The translations under genes and the position numbers were made by a program. Below are positions 9,430 to 19,988 of a stretch of DNA of 46,942 bases, one piece after another. Below the pieces are notes generated by a model, which worked only from the letters and a program-made list of their open reading frames with translations, searched no databases and had not been told where the DNA came from. Where the stretch lies: assembly GCA_016791005.1 (NCBI GenBank), contig JAEUNY010000171.1, positions 1-46,942 of the forward strand. The letters are read 5' to 3'. Within the stretch, counting starts at the first letter, position 1, and each line of letters starts with the position of its first letter. Source of the DNA: Zoogloeaceae bacterium. GTDB taxonomy: Bacteria; Pseudomonadota; Gammaproteobacteria; Burkholderiales; Rhodocyclaceae.

Positions 9430-10539
9430 ATGTGGTCCCGCCTCCTCGCCCTCATCCACAAGGAATTCCTCGCCCTCCTGAAGGACCCGAAGAGCCGGAC
9501 GGTGCTGATCGTCCCGCCCCTCATCCAGCTCCTGGTGTTCGGCTACGCTGCCACCTTCGACCTCAAGGAGGTGCGCTACGCCGTCTATAACGAGGACCGG
9601 GGCCAGGCGGGGCGGGATTTGCTGGCCCGCTTTACCGGTTCCGACAGCTTCCGGCAAGTGGCGACCCTCCAGAACGAGGCGGAGATCGCGCCCCGTGTCG
9701 ATTCCCGGGAGGTACTCGTGGTGCTCCACCTGGGACCACGCTTTTCCGCCGATCTGCTGGCGGACCGCTCCCCCGCGCTGCAGGTGATCATCGACGGCCG
9801 CAACTCGAACACGGCGCTTATCGCGCTGAACTACGTGCGGAACGTGGTGAATCGCTTCAACGACGACTGGACGGCCGCCCACGGCCTGCGGGGCCCGCCT
9901 GCGCGGCTGGAAACCCGATCCTGGTTCAACCCCAATCTGGAAAGCCGCTGGTTCTTCATCCCCGGCATCATCGGCATGCTCACCCTCCTGGCGACGATGC
10001 TGGTGACGGCCCTGAGCGTGGCGCGGGAGCGGGAACAGGGCACCTTCGACCAGTTGCTGGTCACGCCCCTGCGGCCCGCGGAGATCCTGGTTGGCAAAAC
10101 GGTGCCCGGCTTCGTGATCGGCCTCTTGCAGGCAACGGTGATCCTATTGGTCGCCACCCAGTGGTTCCACGTTCCCTTCGCGGGCAACCTGGCGGCCTTT
10201 TATTGCGGACTCGTGCTGTTTCTGGCATCCGGAATCGGCGCGGGCTTGCTGATCTCGGCCCTCTCGGCCACCCAGCAGCAGGGCCTGCTGGGGGCCTTCC
10301 TGTTCATGGTGCCGGCGATCATCCTCTCCGGCTTCGCCACCCCGATCGCCAACATGCCGCGGGCGGTGCAGCTCGTTACCCTGATCGATCCATTGCGCTA
10401 CTTCCTCATCGTGTTGCGCAAGAGCTTCCTCGAAGGCGCGGGCTTCGCCCTCCTCTGGGACCAATTCTGGCCCATGGCCCTGATCGGTGCGACCACCCTG
10501 GTGCTGGCAGGCTGGCTATTCCGCCACCGCATGTATTGA
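9430..10539 (+). CDS. ybhR: ABC-2 type permease, second subunit
   Basis: A 369-residue ABC-2 permease, paralogous to the gene before it. It carries an N-terminal membrane segment, an external domain (about 45-165), and five further membrane segments with the loop AREREQGTFDQLLVTPLRPAEI and the segment IILSGFATPIANMPRAVQ. E. coli YbhR is 368 residues. It starts one base after the ybhS stop and is the last gene of the operon; the next gene is convergent and ends 8 bases away, leaving almost no room for a separate terminator. The transported substrate is not evident from the sequence. Confidence 0.92.
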   Translation: MWSRLLALIHKEFLALLKDPKSRTVLIVPPLIQLLVFGYAATFDLKEVRYAVYNEDRGQAGRDLLARFTGSDSFRQVATLQNEAEIAPRVDSREVLVVLHLGPRFSADLLADRSPALQVIIDGRNSNTALIALNYVRNVVNRFNDDWTAAHGLRGPPARLETRSWFNPNLESRWFFIPGIIGMLTLLATMLVTALSVAREREQGTFDQLLVTPLRPAEILVGKTVPGFVIGLLQATVILLVATQWFHVPFAGNLAAFYCGLVLFLASGIGAGLLISALSATQQQGLLGAFLFMVPAIILSGFATPIANMPRAVQLVTLIDPLRYFLIVLRKSFLEGAGFALLWDQFWPMALIGATTLVLAGWLFRHRMY

Positions 10540-10547
10540 TCCTGGAT

Positions 10548-11174
10548 CTAGCCCGCGAAAGCCGCCAGGCGCAGCGCGGCGAGGGCAAGTACGGTCGCGG
10601 CCACCCACTTTGCGACGGCCCCGCCCCGCCCCCACCCTGACCAGGCCACCGCAATCCGCCTTGCCGCGCTTGCATGGGCGAAGTCGAAGGCCAATCCCAG
10701 CACCACAAGGATCGCGCCCAGCACCAGGTATTGAACGGCCAGTTGGCCGGCCTCCACCCGGATGAACTGTGGGAGGAGCACGGCGCAAAACATGAGGGCC
10801 TTGGGATTGAGAAGATTGGTCAGGAAGCCCTGGCGCAATGCGGCGCGAGCCCCTGGCGGACCCGCCAGCGAGGCGGAGCGTAGCCCGGGGTCAGACCGGA
10901 GAATGCTCCAGGCCATCCAGCCGAGATATCCCGCCCCCAGCCAACGCGCCCCGGCGAACCACGCCGGATGCGCCTTCAGCAACGCCGCCAGTCCCAGCCC
11001 CGCAAAGGCTACGTGCAGGGTCCGAGCCAAGGCGAGGCCCAACGCCGTCACCCACCCCGCCCGTCTCCCATGAGCCGCCGCGTGGCTCATGACCAGCGCC
11101 ATATCCGGACCCGGCAGGATATAAACCGCCACCAGCGCCGCGACAAAGAGGGAAAGGTCCGAACTACCGATCAT
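10548..11174 (-). CDS. LysE/RhtB-family amino acid exporter
   Basis: A 208-residue inner-membrane protein with about six hydrophobic segments and the family opening LFVAALVAVYILPGPDMALVMSHAAAHGRRAG. The FLTNLLNPKALMFCAVLLPQF segment (about 117-137) is the second family hallmark. Members export amino acids or related metabolites such as lysine, threonine, homoserine lactone or leucine; the substrate cannot be read from the sequence. It is transcribed away from an Lrp/AsnC-type regulator across a 126-base A/T-rich gap, the usual arrangement in which the regulator controls the exporter in response to an amino acid. Confidence 0.9.
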   Translation of the reverse strand: MIGSSDLSLFVAALVAVYILPGPDMALVMSHAAAHGRRAGWVTALGLALARTLHVAFAGLGLAALLKAHPAWFAGARWLGAGYLGWMAWSILRSDPGLRSASLAGPPGARAALRQGFLTNLLNPKALMFCAVLLPQFIRVEAGQLAVQYLVLGAILVVLGLAFDFAHASAARRIAVAWSGWGRGGAVAKWVAATVLALAALRLAAFAG

Positions 11175-11300
11175 GGGCCGAAAATCTCTGGGGGACAGAA
11201 GATTCCATGGTGGCCGGGATCGCCTGAAATTGGATTGCCATTTTTTCCGATACTTCGCAGAAAATTAGTCCATATATTTCTGCCTATCGGATCTCATGAA
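11175..11300. promoter_or_regulatory. Divergent promoter region, exporter / Lrp-type regulator
   Basis: The gap between the divergent LysE exporter and the Lrp-type gene is clearly more A/T-rich than its surroundings, notably 11234-11282 with runs such as CCATTTTTTCC and CCATATATTTC. Both promoters and the regulator's binding sites must lie here or inside the genes. I could not fix individual -35/-10 boxes with confidence. Confidence 0.5.
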
Positions 11301-11774
11301 ATGAATGATTCAGAAGTTGGCCTGGACAAAACAGATCTCGCCATCCTGCAAGCGCTCCAGCAGGATGGGCGGCTTTCCAGCGCGAAGCTCGCCGACACCC
11401 TCTCCCTCAGTGCCACCCCCTGCTGGCGGCGCCTTCGGCGCCTCGAAGAGGTGGGCGTCATCCAGGGCTATCAGGCGCGGCTGGACCGCCGCAAGCTCGG
11501 GTTCGGCGTCGTCGCCTTCGTCCAGATCACCCTCGGATCCCATGCCGGCGACACCCCGCTCCAGTTCGAGAATCAGGTGCGCGAGTTGCCGGAAATCCTC
11601 GCCTGCCACAACGTGTCCGGCTCCTGCGACTATCTGCTGGAGGTCGTGGCCCCGGACCTGGATGCCTACGGGGATTTCGTCCGCAATCAGTTGCGCCGCC
11701 TGCCCGGCGTGACCGCGATCCATTCCAATCTCTCCCTGAGGGAGGTCAAGGCGCGGGGAAACCTGCCCCTTTGA
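11301..11774 (+). CDS. Lrp/AsnC-family transcriptional regulator
   Basis: A 157-residue regulator. The N-terminal winged helix-turn-helix (LDKTDLAILQALQQDGRLSSAKLADTLSLS...CWRRLRRLEEVGVI) spans about residues 8-60. The C-terminal RAM/AsnC ligand-binding domain follows (VVAFVQITL, then CHNVSGSCDYLLEVVAPDLDAY). The frame is open far upstream, but homology begins just after the ATG at 11301; the ribosome site there is weak. It is divergent from the LysE-type exporter, so amino-acid-responsive control of that exporter is the natural reading. Which amino acid it senses cannot be told. Confidence 0.92.
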   Translation: MNDSEVGLDKTDLAILQALQQDGRLSSAKLADTLSLSATPCWRRLRRLEEVGVIQGYQARLDRRKLGFGVVAFVQITLGSHAGDTPLQFENQVRELPEILACHNVSGSCDYLLEVVAPDLDAYGDFVRNQLRRLPGVTAIHSNLSLREVKARGNLPL

Positions 11775-11826
11775 ATCCGCCGCACCCGGTCGCGGAAGGC
11801 ACCGGGCCGGGATAGACGCCAACCGG

Positions 11827-11842
11827 GGCCCCTCTGGGGGCC
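11827..11842. terminator. G/C hairpin after the Lrp-type gene
   Basis: Six-base arms GGCCCC and GGGGCC around a TCTG loop, 53 bases after the regulator's stop. No T-run follows, so it is at best a weak or Rho-assisted terminator. Confidence 0.3.
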
Positions 11843-11866
11843 GATGAATCCGGCCTATCCGGATGA

Positions 11867-14164
<2,298 letters not shown>

Positions 14165-14184
14165 GCCCACAAACCGCACGAAGA

Positions 14185-14227
14185 GCGTGCCGGCCCCCCG
14201 CCCCTCACGGGGCGAGGACCGGCACGC
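14185..14227. terminator. Long hairpin between convergent katG and gst
   Basis: An outer stem of nine bases (GCGTGCCGG at 14185-14193 with CCGGCACGC at 14219-14227) encloses an inner six-base stem (CGCCCC at 14199, GGGGCG at 14209). It fills the gap between two convergent genes, so a two-way terminator is likely, although no T-run follows on either strand. Confidence 0.6.
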
Positions 14228-14233
14228 GGCCGT

Positions 14234-14857
14234 TTACCGCCCCGCCCGAGCCTGGTAGTACTGGGCGATGGCGGGCGTCTCGCCGATGCGGCGGACGTAG
14301 TCCACCAGGGTAGGAGCCACCGTGGCCACGATGTCGGTGGGGATGTGGTCGAGCACGCCCGAACTCACCCAGCGGAGAACCACGAGCGCCTTGAGGTCGG
14401 CGATGGTGAGGCGATTGTCGGCGAAGAAGGCGCCGCCGTGGCTCGCTAGCTGACCGGCCAGCCAGCGCAGATAGCGCGGCAGAGCGTCCCTGGCCAAGGC
14501 CTCCCGGGCGGCCTTCAATTCGTCGCCCTTCATCCCGAGGGTGGCGGCGATCTTGACGATGACGTCTTCGAGCCCGCCCATCACTTCGTCGCACAGCAGC
14601 GCCTGGAGTTCATCCTGGGGATAGAGGCCCGCCAGCTTGCCGGCGTAGCGGGTGATGGCATCACTTTGCGTCACCACCCGCTCGCCGATCTGCAGCACCG
14701 GAACCTGATTCAGAGGCGTGGCCTTGCGCACCTGGGGAAAATCCGCCGGCGCAAAGCGATCGTCCTCGAAGGGAATGCCGCCCAGGTGGAAGGCCAGGCG
14801 GGCCGGCTCGGCGCGGCCGCCGGAGAAATCGAAATAGGTAAGCTTGATCTTGTCCAT
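14234..14857 (-). CDS. Glutathione S-transferase
   Basis: A 207-residue cytosolic protein with a thioredoxin-like N-terminal domain (KLTYFDFSGGRAEPARLAFHLGGIPFED; Tyr8 is the likely catalytic tyrosine; LNQVPVLQIGE and QSDAITRYAG form the glutathione site) and a helical C-terminal domain (about 83-205, with FFADNRLTIADL). The YFxFxGRAEPxR opening is like the sigma/prostaglandin-D-synthase-type class of GSTs. It conjugates glutathione to electrophiles or reduces peroxides; the substrate is unknown. It lies 59 bases downstream of the conserved 471-residue gene on the same strand and may be co-transcribed. Confidence 0.92.
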   Translation of the reverse strand: MDKIKLTYFDFSGGRAEPARLAFHLGGIPFEDDRFAPADFPQVRKATPLNQVPVLQIGERVVTQSDAITRYAGKLAGLYPQDELQALLCDEVMGGLEDVIVKIAATLGMKGDELKAAREALARDALPRYLRWLAGQLASHGGAFFADNRLTIADLKALVVLRWVSSGVLDHIPTDIVATVAPTLVDYVRRIGETPAIAQYYQARAGR

Positions 14858-14916
14858 AGGGTCTCAGTCCTGAAGGCGCTACTGTGCGGGAAAATCCGAT
14901 GCCGGGCCCAGGCCGG

Positions 14917-16332
14917 TCACTCGGTGTCGAAACCCAGGAGCCGCGAGCCGATGATGCGCTCGGCCACCGCCGGCGGCACATCCTCTTCCCACTCCCCCCG
15001 CCCCTGCCGCAAGCCCGCCAGAACCTCTGCGACGTCGATGTGCAAGTGGCTGTCGTCGTGGGGCTCGACGGCCAGGAGCTTCTGGCTTTCCTTCAGATAG
15101 GCCAGGAGGTGGCGCAGATTGGGGGGCACCTCGACACTGTCCAGGGTGGTCAGGCTGGTAGCGTCTCCCCGGCGCGGGCGGGCGGGATAGACATAGACGT
15201 GGGTGTTGTCCGGGAAGAGTTTGCCAAAGGCCTCCAGGATGCCGCCCTCCAGGCCCTCGTAATACTTTTCGTCGAACAGGAAGGCGAAATCCCGCACCGA
15301 CAGCACAATCCCGATGGGCTTCTGGGTGTAGCGGCGAAAGTAGGCCCGCAGGCGGAAGAAGCGGACGTAGTCCGAGATCATCACCGTGTAGCCCTGGGAA
15401 GCCAGCAGGTCGATTCGGGCCAGGAAATCCGCCCCATCCACATTGTCGCCACTGATGAGGGAGTTCATCGTCACCTCGGCCAGGGGCAGGATTTCGTTCT
15501 CGTCCACCGCTGCGATCTGGCTGAACTGCTTGAGGCCCGCCGACATCATGTCCACATTCACCAGGGTGACCGGCTTGAAACTCCCCCGCATCACCATCAC
15601 CGGTTTGCGATAGAGGAGTTCGCCCGGCACCACCACCTCCCCGGCCGGGTTGAACACCACCGCCCGGGTGAGCCAGCTGCGAATCAGGTGCAGGTTCATG
15701 AGGCGGTTTTCCACCTCCTCGAAATACGGCCCGGAGAAGTGGATCAGATCCACCTCGATCCGGTCCGATCCCAAGCCATCCGCCAGTCCCTCAATGACCC
15801 ACTCGGGGTGGTGATAATGCTGGAACGCGCCATAGACCAGATTCACCCCGAGAATGCCCAGGGCATCGGCCTGCTGAGCGTTGTCGTTGTCGAGCATGCG
15901 CACATGCATGACCACGTCGCTGGGTTCAGCGCCGGGATGCAGCTGCAGGCGGATGCCGACCCAGCCGTGGCATTCGTTCTTCTGCTTGAAACTGCGCGCC
16001 GTGACCGTCGCCGCGTAGGCGAAGAAGGTGGTGTTCTTCGGGCGGACGTGGGTGAGCCGCTTCACCACCAGGGAAAACTCCTTGTCCAGCATCTGTAGCA
16101 GCCGCGCCCGGCTCACGTAGCGATCGGCGTGCCCGTAGATGTCGTCGCTCACCGCCATGTCGTAGGCCGACATGGTCTTGGCGATAGTGCCCGCCGCCGC
16201 GCCCACCGAGAAAAAGCGCCGCGCCACCTCCTGCCCGGCGCCGATCTCGACGATGGACCCATATTTGAACTTGTCGAGGTTGATCGCCAGGGCTTTCTGG
16301 TCGGTGGTGAGCGTGGTGTCGCGCTTGCGCAT
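14917..16332 (-). CDS. Conserved protein of unknown function, 471 aa
   Basis: A soluble protein without signal peptide or membrane segment. It contains AINLDKFKYGSIVEIGAGQEVARRFFSVGAAAGTIAKTMSAYDM near the start, then a GWVGIRLQLHP segment, a RMLDNDNAQQADALGILGVNLVYG segment and a late DEKYYEGLEGGILEAFGKLF segment. I recognise it as a widely conserved family that databases label variously (for example as TonB receptor or nucleotide adenylyltransferase) without support I know of. Nothing here looks like a receptor barrel. The start at 16332 has an AGGAGG site 5 bases upstream. It may form a unit with the downstream GST. Biochemical function is unknown. Confidence 0.85.
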   Translation of the reverse strand: MRKRDTTLTTDQKALAINLDKFKYGSIVEIGAGQEVARRFFSVGAAAGTIAKTMSAYDMAVSDDIYGHADRYVSRARLLQMLDKEFSLVVKRLTHVRPKNTTFFAYAATVTARSFKQKNECHGWVGIRLQLHPGAEPSDVVMHVRMLDNDNAQQADALGILGVNLVYGAFQHYHHPEWVIEGLADGLGSDRIEVDLIHFSGPYFEEVENRLMNLHLIRSWLTRAVVFNPAGEVVVPGELLYRKPVMVMRGSFKPVTLVNVDMMSAGLKQFSQIAAVDENEILPLAEVTMNSLISGDNVDGADFLARIDLLASQGYTVMISDYVRFFRLRAYFRRYTQKPIGIVLSVRDFAFLFDEKYYEGLEGGILEAFGKLFPDNTHVYVYPARPRRGDATSLTTLDSVEVPPNLRHLLAYLKESQKLLAVEPHDDSHLHIDVAEVLAGLRQGRGEWEEDVPPAVAERIIGSRLLGFDTE

Positions 16333-16538
16333 GGTGCCTCCTGGAAACTTGCAAAACCGCGGGAAGCAGCCCCCTGGCCCCTCCCGGCGAAAGGCGTGAG
16401 TTTACACCCGGGACGCCGCCGGACTGCGGTTGAGGGGCAATACGCCGTAGCCTGGCCAACCCGCTTAGAATTAAAAAAATGCTTGGCCGGGACCCCGATT
16501 CAATCCGATCAGGCAAACCGTCCGTTTCCGAGGCTCCC

Positions 16539-17921
16539 ATGAATATCGAAGCAAATCCCCCGACCGCCATCCCCTTCAGCGTGAATGACGCGATCGTCGG
16601 CCTGTTGGAGAACACGTCGGACGAGGTGCGCAGCCTCGTGTCGGGGATGGTCGAAGAGGAGGCCGAGTCGCTGACGATGGAGTTCTACGAAGTGATGCTT
16701 GGCGACCCTTCGGCGGCTCAGTTCCTGGCCCACGATGTGGTCAGCGAACGGCTGCAGCGGACCATGCAGGAATGGCTGCGGCACCTCTTCGTCGGGCTCA
16801 CCCCGGCGCGGGTGGGCTTTCTCGTGGCCCGCGAAACCGAAGTCGGTCGGGTCCATGCGCGCATCAAGCTGCCGCTTTCCCTGATGCAGGCCGGCACGCG
16901 CACGCTTTGCATCGGAATGGAGGTCCGTCTCCATGCCCGGGAGGTGCCAGCAGAGCTGGCGCTCCGTGCAGAAATCTACCTGTGCCGCCTGATGTATCTA
17001 GCCGAAGGGATCATGCTGAATGCCTACATCCAGGACGTGCGCAAAGGGGCCAGCGCCCAGGCGGACTACCGGCATGCGGTGATGACCCATGACACCCTCC
17101 TGGAGCGGGAGCGTCAACGGGCGGTGCTGTCGGAGTGGGCCAGCGAGGTCCTGTTTTCAGCGCATTCGCCAGCCCAGTTGCGTCGGGTACCGAAGCTGGC
17201 GGATTCAGAATTCGGCATGTGGTTCAAGCACAAGGCCCGGGTCCTGTTCGACGGCGCGCCCGATACGGAGATCGTGACCGAGGTGGTCGAGCAGATCGAC
17301 ACCGTCCTGATCCCCAAACTCGCCTCTGGCGAACTCAGTCCGCCAGAGGGTCACGAGGTGCTTGCCGAACTGCGCCGGCAGCTCGAACTGGTGCGCTACC
17401 TGGTGGGCGATCTCTTCGATCGCCTGACCAGCGCCAGCTCGGCCAAGGACGCGGCGACCGGGCTGCTGTCGCGGCGGCATCTCCCCACGGTCCTGGAGCA
17501 AACCATCGCCGACCACGCCCCGCGGCACCTACCCTTCGCGGTCCTGCTCGCCCGGGTCGATAGCCCCCGGGGGGACGTGATCGATGTCGACAGCCGGAGC
17601 GCCTTCCTGCACCAGATTGCCGCCATATTCCTGGAGTCCGTGCGCTCCTCGGATCACCTCTTCCGCTACGGCGACGACGAGTTCCTCATCATCGCGGTGG
17701 AGACTGACGAGGCCCGCGCCAAGGACCTCGCGGAGGCCATTCGGAAGAAAGTCCTTTCCCATCATTTTAAGCTGCGGCAGAACACGGCAACTCACGTCAC
17801 GGTCAGCATCGGCCTGGCGGTGCACGATGGCCATCCGGATTACCTCCAACTCATCCGGCGGGGCGAGCTGGCCTGTGTTCTCGCCGCAGTGGAGGGAGGC
17901 AATCGGCTTGCCCACGCCTGA
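16539..17921 (+). CDS. Globin-coupled sensor with degenerate GGDEF domain (DosC-like)
   Basis: A 460-residue protein, the same length as E. coli DosC (YddV). The haem-globin domain covers about 14-165, with B10-type Tyr50 (EFYEVML) and proximal His106 (VGRVHARIKLP), so it should bind haem and sense oxygen. A helical middle domain (about 175-300) leads to a GGDEF domain (about 303-460). The active-site loop reads YGDDEF (377-382), with Asp in place of the second glycine. The early metal-binding stretch that is D-x-D-x-F-K in active enzymes reads RVDSPRG, and the closing AKxxGRN reads AAVEGGN. It probably makes little or no cyclic di-GMP. The frame is open to 16479; Met at 16539 has a GAGG site and matches DosC length. 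Confidence 0.88.
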   Translation: MNIEANPPTAIPFSVNDAIVGLLENTSDEVRSLVSGMVEEEAESLTMEFYEVMLGDPSAAQFLAHDVVSERLQRTMQEWLRHLFVGLTPARVGFLVARETEVGRVHARIKLPLSLMQAGTRTLCIGMEVRLHAREVPAELALRAEIYLCRLMYLAEGIMLNAYIQDVRKGASAQADYRHAVMTHDTLLERERQRAVLSEWASEVLFSAHSPAQLRRVPKLADSEFGMWFKHKARVLFDGAPDTEIVTEVVEQIDTVLIPKLASGELSPPEGHEVLAELRRQLELVRYLVGDLFDRLTSASSAKDAATGLLSRRHLPTVLEQTIADHAPRHLPFAVLLARVDSPRGDVIDVDSRSAFLHQIAAIFLESVRSSDHLFRYGDDEFLIIAVETDEARAKDLAEAIRKKVLSHHFKLRQNTATHVTVSIGLAVHDGHPDYLQLIRRGELACVLAAVEGGNRLAHA

Positions 17922-17972
17922 GCGGCTCCAGCCAGCCGGAATCGACGACGATTCCCAGTGAAGGACGTTTCC

Positions 17973-18419
17973 ATGCCCCACATCGCCAACCCCCATTTCG
18001 CGCAGGCCGTCGCCGCCAGCTTCGCCAAGCAACACGCGATGGCCCTGATCCGCGCCACCCTCCCGGTGGTGGACCATGGGCGGACGGAGATCCACATTCC
18101 CCACTGGGAGGGCATCGAACAGCAGCACGGATTCGTCCACGGCGGCGTGGTGGGCATGATTGCCGATTCGGCGGCCGGTTACGCCGCGATGACCCAGGTT
18201 TCCGCCACCGCCTCTGTCCTCACCGTCGAATACAAAATGAACCTGGTTGCCCCTGCTGACGGTGACACCCTCATCGCCCGGGGGCAGGTCGTGCGACCGG
18301 GACGAACCCTCATCGTCACCAAGGCCGAGGTGTTTGCGGTCAAGAACGGCCATGAAACCCTCTGCGCACTGATGCAGCAAACCATCATGGTGATGCACGG
18401 CAAGGCGGAAAAGGCGTAA
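17973..18419 (+). CDS. PaaI/YdiI-type hotdog thioesterase
   Basis: A 148-residue single hotdog-fold protein. The segment HGFVHGGVVGMIADSAAGYAA (about 46-66) is the PaaI-family active-site helix, where the acidic residue in IAD activates water to cleave an acyl-CoA. VLTVEYKMNLVAPADGDTLIARGQVVRPGRTL completes the fold. I chose the ATG at 17973 because GAAGGA lies 8 bases upstream; a GTG at 17958 is in frame but has no site. It lies 51 bases after the globin-sensor gene on the same strand. Aromatic or fatty acyl-CoA are possible substrates; the sequence does not discriminate. Confidence 0.9.
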   Translation: MPHIANPHFAQAVAASFAKQHAMALIRATLPVVDHGRTEIHIPHWEGIEQQHGFVHGGVVGMIADSAAGYAAMTQVSATASVLTVEYKMNLVAPADGDTLIARGQVVRPGRTLIVTKAEVFAVKNGHETLCALMQQTIMVMHGKAEKA

Positions 18420-18426
18420 CGGCCTC

Positions 18427-18463
18427 GACGGGCGGCGCGAGCAGGAGCGTCGGCGCCCCCGTC
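18427..18463. terminator. Hairpin between convergent thioesterase and kinase genes
   Basis: An 11-base-pair stem with one bulged base: GACGGGCGGCGC at 18427-18438 pairs with GCGCCCCCGTC at 18453-18463, with a 14-base loop. It exactly fills the gap before the convergent stop codon at 18464. It lacks a T-run, so a two-way terminator is plausible but unproven. Confidence 0.4.
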
Positions 18464-19369
18464 TCACCCGCCGAGAACCGACAGGAGGCTGCGAATCATC
18501 CGCTCAGCTTGGCCGAGGTAGGCCGCGCCAAAAAGATTGAGGTGGTTCAGGACATGGTAGAGGTTGTATAGAGTTTTGCGGGGCTCGTAGCCCTCGTCCA
18601 GCGGCCAGGCTTTCCGGTATTCCGCATAGAACGCGGGGGGAAATCCACCGAAGAGTTCGGTCATCGCCAGGTCGGCTTCCCGATCGCCGCGATACACCGC
18701 CGGGTCGAAGATGACCGGCCGGCCGCTGTCATCCATGGCGGCGTTTCCGCTCCAGAGGTCACCATGGAGCAGGCTGGGCCGGGGCCGGTAGTCCAGGAAC
18801 AAGGCGGGCACCCGGGCCATCAACCGGTCCGCCTCATGTCCGAGCGCGCCGGTGCACCCCGCCCCCCGCGCCTGCTGGATTTGGGGGGCCAGGCGACATT
18901 CGACGAAGAAGCGCGCCCAATCCTCGTCCTGCCGGTTTGACTGGGGCGTGGCGCCGATGAAGTTGTCCCGCCCCCAGCCATAGACCGCCCCGCATTCCTG
19001 ATGCAGGCTTGCCAGCGCCCGGGCAAAGCGGCGCCCGCTTTCCGCTCCCTGGAGGGGGTGCAAGGGGAGAAATTCGAGGAGCAGATAGGCCTCCTCCCCG
19101 GCAACCCCCCACGCCAGTACGCGGGGTACCCGAAAGGCCTCGCAAACCGCGAGCGCGGCCAGGCCCTCCGCCGCGGCCTCGAAGAGCAACGAGGCCCCAG
19201 CGTGATTCCGTTTGAGAAAGTAGCACCGACCAGCGACCTCCACGGCATGCGCCCGGTGAATGCACCCGCCTCCCACCGGGCGGATCTGCGCGGCCCCCAG
19301 ATCGACCCCGACCTCGGCCTTCAAGGCCTGGATGAGCGCCGCAGATAACCCGGCAGGTGCAGGATGCAA
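18464..19369 (-). CDS. Fructosamine kinase family protein
   Basis: A 301-residue protein-kinase-like fold. The nucleotide-binding half has VGGGCIHRAH and RCYFLKRNH (the ATP-binding Lys); the catalytic half has LLHGDLWSGNAAM (about 204-216, catalytic Asp) and VIFDPAVYRGDREADLAMTELFGGF (the metal-binding Asp). This is the fructosamine-3-kinase/YniA family, which phosphorylates sugars glycated onto amines so that the adduct falls apart, a protein-repair step. The bacterial enzymes act mainly on ribulosamines and erythrulosamines. It is divergent from the pyrophosphatase gene, with start codons 94 bases apart. Confidence 0.92.
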   Translation of the reverse strand: MHPAPAGLSAALIQALKAEVGVDLGAAQIRPVGGGCIHRAHAVEVAGRCYFLKRNHAGASLLFEAAAEGLAALAVCEAFRVPRVLAWGVAGEEAYLLLEFLPLHPLQGAESGRRFARALASLHQECGAVYGWGRDNFIGATPQSNRQDEDWARFFVECRLAPQIQQARGAGCTGALGHEADRLMARVPALFLDYRPRPSLLHGDLWSGNAAMDDSGRPVIFDPAVYRGDREADLAMTELFGGFPPAFYAEYRKAWPLDEGYEPRKTLYNLYHVLNHLNLFGAAYLGQAERMIRSLLSVLGG

Positions 19370-19463
19370 GGGCCGACCTCGATGTGGGAAAACAATGACA
19401 CTGTATCCCCGGAGGCTCGGCCCGGCAGCATCGCAAGGTCCACGCTGGCGCTACCATGCTCGA

Positions 19464-19967
19464 ATGCCATCCCCCCAGACCACCCCCGCCCAGCCCCCTT
19501 CGTCGCCGATCGAGTTGGAGGTGGTGATCGAAATTCCCCGCAGCAGTTTTCTCAAACGCGGCTCCACCGGCGAGATCGACTTTGTCTCGCCTTTTCCCTG
19601 CCCCTTCAACTATGGCTCGGTGCCGAATCTCCTGGGGATGGAGGGCGACCTGCTCGATGCGGTGGTGCTGGGTCCGCGGCTCGAGGTGGGGTCGCGGCGA
19701 GTGGTGCCCGCCTGGGGCGCGGTGACCCTCATCGATCGTGGCATGGCGGACGACAAGCTGATCTGCTCCGCCGTGCCGATCACCGCGATGAAGCGGGTGC
19801 AGGTGTTACGCTTTTTCCACTTCTATGCCCGCTGCAAGGGCTGGCTCAACCTTTGGCGTCGCCGCACCGGGCGCAACGCCTGTGCGGGCTGGTGCGAAGC
19901 GGCCGAAGCCCTGGCGCGGGCCCGACCGCGGGATCCGGACTGGCCGGGCCCCACCTTGCCGTACTAG
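19464..19967 (+). CDS. Short inorganic pyrophosphatase family protein
   Basis: A 167-residue soluble enzyme of the E. coli Ppa family. Visible counterparts of the Ppa active site are Glu23 (IEIP), Tyr50 (NYG), Asp62 and Asp65 (EGDLLD), Asp91, Asp96 and Lys98 (DRGMADDK), and probably Tyr121. Glu60 replaces the first Asp of the usual DGDPLD. The residues around E. coli Arg43 are missing because the barrel is shorter. It should hydrolyse pyrophosphate, but the changes leave room for another phosphoanhydride substrate. The start at 19464 is where homology begins; the frame is open further upstream but that part is the opposite-strand kinase gene. Confidence 0.82.
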   Translation: MPSPQTTPAQPPSSPIELEVVIEIPRSSFLKRGSTGEIDFVSPFPCPFNYGSVPNLLGMEGDLLDAVVLGPRLEVGSRRVVPAWGAVTLIDRGMADDKLICSAVPITAMKRVQVLRFFHFYARCKGWLNLWRRRTGRNACAGWCEAAEALARARPRDPDWPGPTLPY

Positions 19968-19988
19968 CGCCGCCCTTGCCCCCCAGCA

